Shown one piece after another: positions 59,861 through 64,000 of a stretch of 64,000 bases of DNA. This DNA comes from Vulcanococcus sp. (GTDB taxonomy: Bacteria > Cyanobacteriota > Cyanobacteriia > PCC-6307 > Cyanobiaceae): NCBI GenBank assembly GCA_019264575.1, contig JAHUZV010000024.1, forward strand, positions 62,001 to 126,000. Direction: 5' to 3'. Position 1 is the first letter of the stretch. Each line of letters starts with the position of its first letter. The position numbers and the translations under genes were made by a program. The notes beneath the pieces are model-generated. The model was not told the DNA's origin. It saw nothing but the letters and a program-made list of their open reading frames with translations, and made no database searches.

Positions 59861-61624
59861 TCAGTCCCCGTTTGAGGACGTTGCACTTTCCTGAGACATC
59901 AGTTGCTTCATCTGCTCAGCGGGCATGGGGCGGCCGAGCAAGAAACCTTGAAAACTGTCGCAGCCCAGGGCTAGCAGTTCCTGGCGTTGGCGTTCCGTTT
60001 CCACCCCCTCAGCCAGGCAGCTCAGCCCCAGCTCGTGGGCCATCAGGATCGTGGCCTTCACGATGCTGCGATCGGAGGGGTTGCTTGGCAGATCCTGCAC
60101 GAAACAGCGATCAATTTTGAGACGTTGCAACGGCAATTTCTGCAGGCTGGCGAGGGAGGAGAAGCCGGTACCGAAGTCGTCGATGGCCAGGGTCACGCCG
60201 GCGGCGGCGAGGGTGTTGAGGGTGTGGGCCGCTGCTTGGGGGTTGCTGATCAGCACCGTTTCGGTGAGCTCCACTTCCAGCTGTGAGGGCTGCACCTGCC
60301 ACTGCTCGCACAAGTTGAGCAGCTGCTGATCGAGCCGCTCTTCCTCAGGATCAAGCTGATGGCCCGACACATTGATCGCCAGCCGCTCCAGCTTCAGACC
60401 CTCGCGCTGCCAGTGGCTCAGTTGGGCGATCGCCTGCTCCAGCACCCAGCGGCCCAGGGGGCGGATCAGGCCACACTGTTCCGCCAGGGGGATGAAGCGC
60501 CCGGGTGAAATCTCCTCACCTCGCTGGGTATGCCAGCGCAGCAGCGCCTCCGCGCCAATGAGCCGTTGTTCCCGATCCCATTGGGGTTGGTAGTGGAGCT
60601 GCAGTTCCTGCCGCTCGATGGCCCGGGCCAGCCGTTGCTCGAGATCCAGCGTTTCGCGGATGCGCTGGCTCAAGGCGGTTGAGTAGGCCCGGATGGAGCC
60701 CTTGCCCTGGCGCTTCGCTTCGGTGAGGGCGGTCGTGGCCCACTGCAACAGGCTGGAGGCGTCACTGCCGTGGTCGGGGGCGATGCTCACCCCCACGCAG
60801 GCGCTGAGCTGAACCGGTAGCGGCGCATCGAGCCGCGGCACCACCTGGTGCAGAGAGTGCTCGAGTTGCTGCGCCAGCTGCAGGGCTTCCGAGATGCTGC
60901 CCATGTTCTCGCTGCGCACCACCAAGAAGGTGTCGCTGTCGAGGCGGGCCAGCCAGTCGCTGGGCTGCAGCTGCTGGCGCAGGTGTTCGCCGCCCCAGTG
61001 GAGCAATTGATTGCCCACCTCCACACCAAAGCTGTCGTTGATGCTCTGGAAGTTGTCGAGGTCGAGGCAGAGGATGGCGATCTGCTGGTTGTAGGGCAGT
61101 TCGCGGATCCGCTGCTCGAGGTAGCTGATCGAGGCCAGTCGGTTTGGTAGGCCGGTGATCCCATCGATGCGGGTGGCCTGCTCGAGCTCGAGCTGAAGAT
61201 TGCCGCGATGGGGGAGGGATTGCAGGGTGCCGATGCTCTGCAGCGCCTTGCCGTTGTGGTCGCAGAAGGTTTCGCCGCGGTGCAGCACCAGCGCGATGCG
61301 TTCGTTCGAGAGCAGCAGGCGATGCTCCAGCTGGAAGGGCCTGCCGCTCAGCCACGACTGGCGCACGCTGGCTGCCACGAGGGTGCGGTCATCCGGATGG
61401 ACCCGTTCCAGCAACAGCTCAAAGCTCGCGCTGATGTGCGGATCGCTCTCCAGGATTCGATATGTCTGCGGCGACCAGATCACGGCTCCTTTGCTGTGAT
61501 CGATTCGCCAGCTGCCGCACTGCTGCAGCCGCTCCGCCTCCGCCAGGAGGCCAACGGTTTCTGCCGGAAGAGTGTCCGTCTGCCCGGGTGCGTTTTGTCG
61601 CTCAACCGAGGCTGCTTGGGGCAC
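59861..61624 (-). CDS. PAS - degenerate GGDEF - EAL protein
   Basis: About 587 aa. A PAS domain (about 20-130: QQCGSWRIDHSKGAVIWSPQTYRILESDPHISASFELLLERVHPDD) is followed by a GGDEF-like domain (RIDGITGLPNRLASI, LCLDLDNFQSINDSFG) whose signature reads RLDSDTFLVV, not GGDEF. An EAL domain with GAEALLRWH, VELTETVL, AIDDFGTGFSSL, LKIDRCFVQ and AEGVETERQR follows. It is therefore predicted as a phosphodiesterase, not a cyclase. The start is unsure: GTG 61624 gives a compact protein; ATG 61714 would overlap the divergent lipoprotein start by two bases (shared CATG). It shares its promoter region with that operon. Confidence 0.86.
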   Translation of the reverse strand: MPQAASVERQNAPGQTDTLPAETVGLLAEAERLQQCGSWRIDHSKGAVIWSPQTYRILESDPHISASFELLLERVHPDDRTLVAASVRQSWLSGRPFQLEHRLLLSNERIALVLHRGETFCDHNGKALQSIGTLQSLPHRGNLQLELEQATRIDGITGLPNRLASISYLEQRIRELPYNQQIAILCLDLDNFQSINDSFGVEVGNQLLHWGGEHLRQQLQPSDWLARLDSDTFLVVRSENMGSISEALQLAQQLEHSLHQVVPRLDAPLPVQLSACVGVSIAPDHGSDASSLLQWATTALTEAKRQGKGSIRAYSTALSQRIRETLDLEQRLARAIERQELQLHYQPQWDREQRLIGAEALLRWHTQRGEEISPGRFIPLAEQCGLIRPLGRWVLEQAIAQLSHWQREGLKLERLAINVSGHQLDPEEERLDQQLLNLCEQWQVQPSQLEVELTETVLISNPQAAAHTLNTLAAAGVTLAIDDFGTGFSSLASLQKLPLQRLKIDRCFVQDLPSNPSDRSIVKATILMAHELGLSCLAEGVETERQRQELLALGCDSFQGFLLGRPMPAEQMKQLMSQESATSSNGD

Positions 61625-61712
61625 CCTGAAACACCGTGATTTCTGCAGCTTAGGGAGCGTTGCCGAGCTGGCTTGTGGGTTGTCAGAACCCCTGCCCTGC
61701 CTAGCCTGGGAC

Positions 61713-62678
61713 ATGACCCATCGCTTGGCCGTACTCAGCGCCGCTGCCGTGCTCCTGGCTCTGGCGGGCTGCCACGCCAGCCAACCCATCATTGAAGTGC
61801 CGGTGTCGAACTGGCCTGGCTACGAATACATGTATTTGGCCCACAAGTTGGGCCTCGATCGCCGTTCCGGGATCACGGTGAAGCCGCTGCAGTTCCCTGA
61901 TCCACAGACGATCGTGCACGCCTACCTGCGCGGAGATGTGCCCTTGGCGCAGCTCACCACGGTGGAAGCGGTGGATCTTTGCAGCCGCGCTCCCAGCCGC
62001 TGCCCGGTGATCGTGTTGATCCTGGATGAATCGCGCGGTGGCGATCAGATCGCCGTGGCCCGCTCGGTTCCCAACTTGGCCGCCCTTAAAGGCCAGCCGG
62101 TGGCCGTCACCTTCTCCACCCTCGGCCCCTACGTGCTGAGCCGGGCCCTGGAGCAGCAGGGCATGGGCCTGGCCGATGTGCAGTTGCGCAACATTCCCCT
62201 GGCCCAGATGCCCGGTGCGTTGCGCAGCGGTGATGTGAAAGCGGCCGTGTTCTTCCCGCCCTTCAGTGATTACGCAGCCCGCGATGGGGTGTCGCGCCCC
62301 CTGTTCGATAGCCGCGCCATTCCAGGCGAGGTGTTTGACGTGCTGGCCGTCGATCCCCAGTACCTCGCGCGCCACGGCGACACGATTACGGCGTTGATTC
62401 GTGCTTGGGAGGCTGCGCACGATGCCGCCCGCCGCAACCCCGCCAAAACGATTGCTTTGGCCGCGCAGCGCGAGCAGCTCACGCCTGAGGAATACCGCCA
62501 GGCCGAGCAGGGGTTGGTGTACTTCAACCTCGATCAGCAGCGGCCGATGCTGCAGCCCGGTGGTGTGTTGGCCCGCAATCTCGAGGCGGTGCAGGCCGTG
62601 CAGGAGCGGCTCAAACTCACGGCTCCTGGCGCGCCGGTGCCCAAGGTTGAAGCTCGCTACGTGGAGGCGGCCCGATGA
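61713..62678 (+). CDS. Substrate-binding lipoprotein, NMT1/TauA type, first of a pair
   Basis: A 321-aa protein with a lipoprotein signal (LLALAGC, Cys as first mature residue). The domain belongs to the nitrate/sulfonate/taurine binding group: IEVPVSNWPGYEYMYLAHKLGLDRRSGITVKPLQFPDPQTIVHAYLRGDVPLAQLTTVEAV, then LAALKGQPVAVTFSTLGPYVLSRAL and IPGEVFDVLAVDPQYLARH. No permease or ATPase gene is near. Its TGA overlaps the ATG of a paralogous gene. It sits on the periplasmic side of the plasma membrane. Ligand unknown. A role as a sensor component, not a transporter, is inferred from the third gene. Confidence 0.84.
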   Translation: MTHRLAVLSAAAVLLALAGCHASQPIIEVPVSNWPGYEYMYLAHKLGLDRRSGITVKPLQFPDPQTIVHAYLRGDVPLAQLTTVEAVDLCSRAPSRCPVIVLILDESRGGDQIAVARSVPNLAALKGQPVAVTFSTLGPYVLSRALEQQGMGLADVQLRNIPLAQMPGALRSGDVKAAVFFPPFSDYAARDGVSRPLFDSRAIPGEVFDVLAVDPQYLARHGDTITALIRAWEAAHDAARRNPAKTIALAAQREQLTPEEYRQAEQGLVYFNLDQQRPMLQPGGVLARNLEAVQAVQERLKLTAPGAPVPKVEARYVEAAR

Positions 62679-63646
62679 GGCAACCTCGCTTGATCACTGC
62701 CTTGTTGGCCTCGGCTGGCTTGGCCCTGGCGCTTGGGGCTTGCCTGGCTCCATGGCAGCAACGCCAGGTGCGGCTGGCGATTGTGGATTGGCCGGCCTAC
62801 GAATACTTCTATCTGGCCAGCCGCAAAGGGCTCGACCTCCAGCAGGGTTATCGCCTGCAGGTGGATCAATTCGGCTCCCTTCAGGATCAGCGGCGTGCCT
62901 TCAGCCGCGGTGATGTGGAGGCGATTGCCACCACCTTGCCGGAGGCGATTGCCATTTGCCGCGAGGCGCCGGCTCGCTGCCCCTCGATCGTGCTGGTGCT
63001 GGATGATTCCAACGGCGCTGATCAAGTGGTGGCAGGCTCCCGCTGGCGCTCGGTGGCGGAGCTCAAGGGCCAGCGGGTGGGGCTGGAGCCGAGCGTGCTC
63101 GGGGAATTCATGCTGCTGCGCGCTGTGCAGGGCCAGGGCCTGAAGCTGGCCGATTTCAAGCTCCGTTACGACGGCCCTAAAGCCTTGGTGTCGCAGCTGC
63201 AACGTGGGGTGGTGGATGCCATCGTCACCTACTCCCCCCATAGCGATGGGTTGGTTGCAGATCCGCGCTTCCGGGTGCTGTTCAGCTCCAGCCAGATTCC
63301 CGGTGAGGTGGTGGATGTGCTGGCGGTGAGCCCGGAGCTTCTACGCCGTGATTCCAAGCAGGTGGCGGCTCTGGTGCGCACCTGGTGGGCTGCGCGGCAG
63401 CTGGCCGCCCAAGAGCCGCAGCAAGCCACAGCGTTGATGGCTCAGCGCCAGGGAGTGACCCCGGAGCAATTCCTCAGCTCCCAGCGCCTGATTCGTTATC
63501 CCGATCGCAACCAACAGGCAGGTCTGCTCGCTGCCGATGGCCCTGTGCAGCGCACCTTGCAGCGCCTGCAGCGGCAGATGCGCGAGGCCAATCGGATCCC
63601 GCAGGCCATCCCGCTGCCGAAGCTGACTCCGGGGCTGGTGCCATGA
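62675..63646 (+). CDS. Substrate-binding lipoprotein, second of a pair
   Basis: A 323-aa paralog of the preceding gene. Lipobox: LALALGAC. Shared blocks: LAIVDWPAYEYFYLASRKGLDLQQGYRLQVDQFGS, FSRGDVEAIATTLPEAI, CPSIVLVLDDSNGADQVV, ELKGQRVGLEPSVLGEFMLLRAV, IPGEVVDVLAVSPELLRRD and LVRTWWAARQL. Divergence suggests a different ligand or a heteromeric pair. It starts inside the stop of gene one (ATGA at 62675) and its stop overlaps gene three (ATGA at 63643), so the three proteins are made in step. No ABC components are seen in the window. Confidence 0.84.
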   Translation: MRQPRLITALLASAGLALALGACLAPWQQRQVRLAIVDWPAYEYFYLASRKGLDLQQGYRLQVDQFGSLQDQRRAFSRGDVEAIATTLPEAIAICREAPARCPSIVLVLDDSNGADQVVAGSRWRSVAELKGQRVGLEPSVLGEFMLLRAVQGQGLKLADFKLRYDGPKALVSQLQRGVVDAIVTYSPHSDGLVADPRFRVLFSSSQIPGEVVDVLAVSPELLRRDSKQVAALVRTWWAARQLAAQEPQQATALMAQRQGVTPEQFLSSQRLIRYPDRNQQAGLLAADGPVQRTLQRLQRQMREANRIPQAIPLPKLTPGLVP

Positions 63647-64000
63647 GGGGTCCGCTGCACGAACGGGTTAACCGCCGCCTGTTGGTGATTGCCCTGGCTG
63701 CGGCCGCCCTCGGCTCCACGGTGCTCGCCAGTGTGAGCGGTGCCTTGGTGCTGCAGGCCACCTTGAAGGAGGCGGAGAACCATGCCCGCACGATCGAGCG
63801 TGATCTCTCCGGCAGCGTCACCAGTTTTCAACCGTTGTATGAGGTGCAACGCCAGCTGCAGCTGGCGGCCTCCTCCCGTGAATTGCGCTCCGCCTTGCTG
63901 CTCGATCAGCAGGGCGTGGTGCTGGCCGCCAGCGACAACGCTCTGGTGGGTAGGCCTGTGCAGGAGCTGGGCCTGGAGGATGCGTTGGGTGATCTGCCCG
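63643..64000 (+). CDS. N-terminal part of a membrane sensor protein, runs off the window
   Basis: 119 codons are visible. After HERVNRRL, one TM helix (LLVIALAAAALGSTVLASVSGAL) leads into a periplasmic helix (EAENHARTIERDLSGSVTSF) and the start of a PAS/Cache-like domain (SRELRSALLLDQQGVVLAASDNALVGRPVQELG). This is the common layout of membrane-bound sensors that continue into histidine kinase or GGDEF/EAL output domains; the output is outside the window. It is translationally coupled to the two lipoproteins, which could present ligands to its periplasmic domain. That link is inference. Confidence 0.7.
   Translation, partial: MRGPLHERVNRRLLVIALAAAALGSTVLASVSGALVLQATLKEAENHARTIERDLSGSVTSFQPLYEVQRQLQLAASSRELRSALLLDQQGVVLAASDNALVGRPVQELGLEDALGDLP

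Overview
The window is chromosomal DNA of a GC-rich picocyanobacterium of the Synechococcus/Cyanobium group. Supporting genes are psbY, the Mg-protoporphyrin cyclase factor ycf54, the prolycopene isomerase crtH, a phycobilisome rod linker, CGLD27, and several cyanobacteria-only families (DUF3386, DUF2811, DUF1651, DUF2808, DUF3318). Genes are packed tightly, with many ATGA stop/start overlaps. Assignments rest on reading motifs and gene order; no database search was run.

Layout. 1-12.7 kb is core genome: ycf54/pdxJ, plsC, bolA-grxD, an OmpR-type regulator lacking its phosphoacceptor Asp, a GH13 amylase, crtH-trmFO, two secreted proteins, psbY and a gamma-carbonic-anhydrase-like protein. A tRNA-Lys(UUU) at 12.79 kb is followed at once by a tyrosine integrase. 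This opens an accessory island that runs to about 24 kb and is rich in small genes, broken genes and regulators. It holds tandem HTH paralogs, three ribbon-helix-helix proteins, an AraC-like protein apparently starting at CTG, a PilZ protein, a Nif11-like peptide, a thioredoxin-like protein and a two-gene metal (probably zinc) acquisition cassette. It also holds two diverged copies of a ~310-375 bp element, each with a Shine-Dalgarno-led mini-ORF (MADTPP...) and a terminator hairpin. 24-36 kb returns to mostly core genes: double cupin, SulP transporter, CbiX with a His-rich tail, DUF2811, GMC oxidoreductase, tRNA-fMet, a transaldolase-like aldolase, asparaginase, CGLD27, RsfS and DUF3318.

36-54 kb holds carB, a remnant of a clan AA aspartic protease, an MNT/HEPN pair, DUF3386, an AGCS symporter, SDR, glutathione reductase, a divergent AroE, ArsR, GST, DUF2808, a second short AraC-like regulator, a ParB-like protein, UspA, an ATP-grasp peptide-ligase-like protein divergent from a DUF2252 protein, and an OprB porin. 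54.9-58 kb holds a phycobilisome rod linker, two small conserved proteins and pyrC.

58-64 kb looks like a signalling block. Two EAL proteins with degenerate GGDEF modules sit beside a divergent, translationally coupled operon of two substrate-binding lipoproteins and a membrane sensor that runs off the window. The most unusual content is the duplicated RNA-like element in the island, the metal cassette with its own candidate Zur box, and this binding-protein/EAL cluster.
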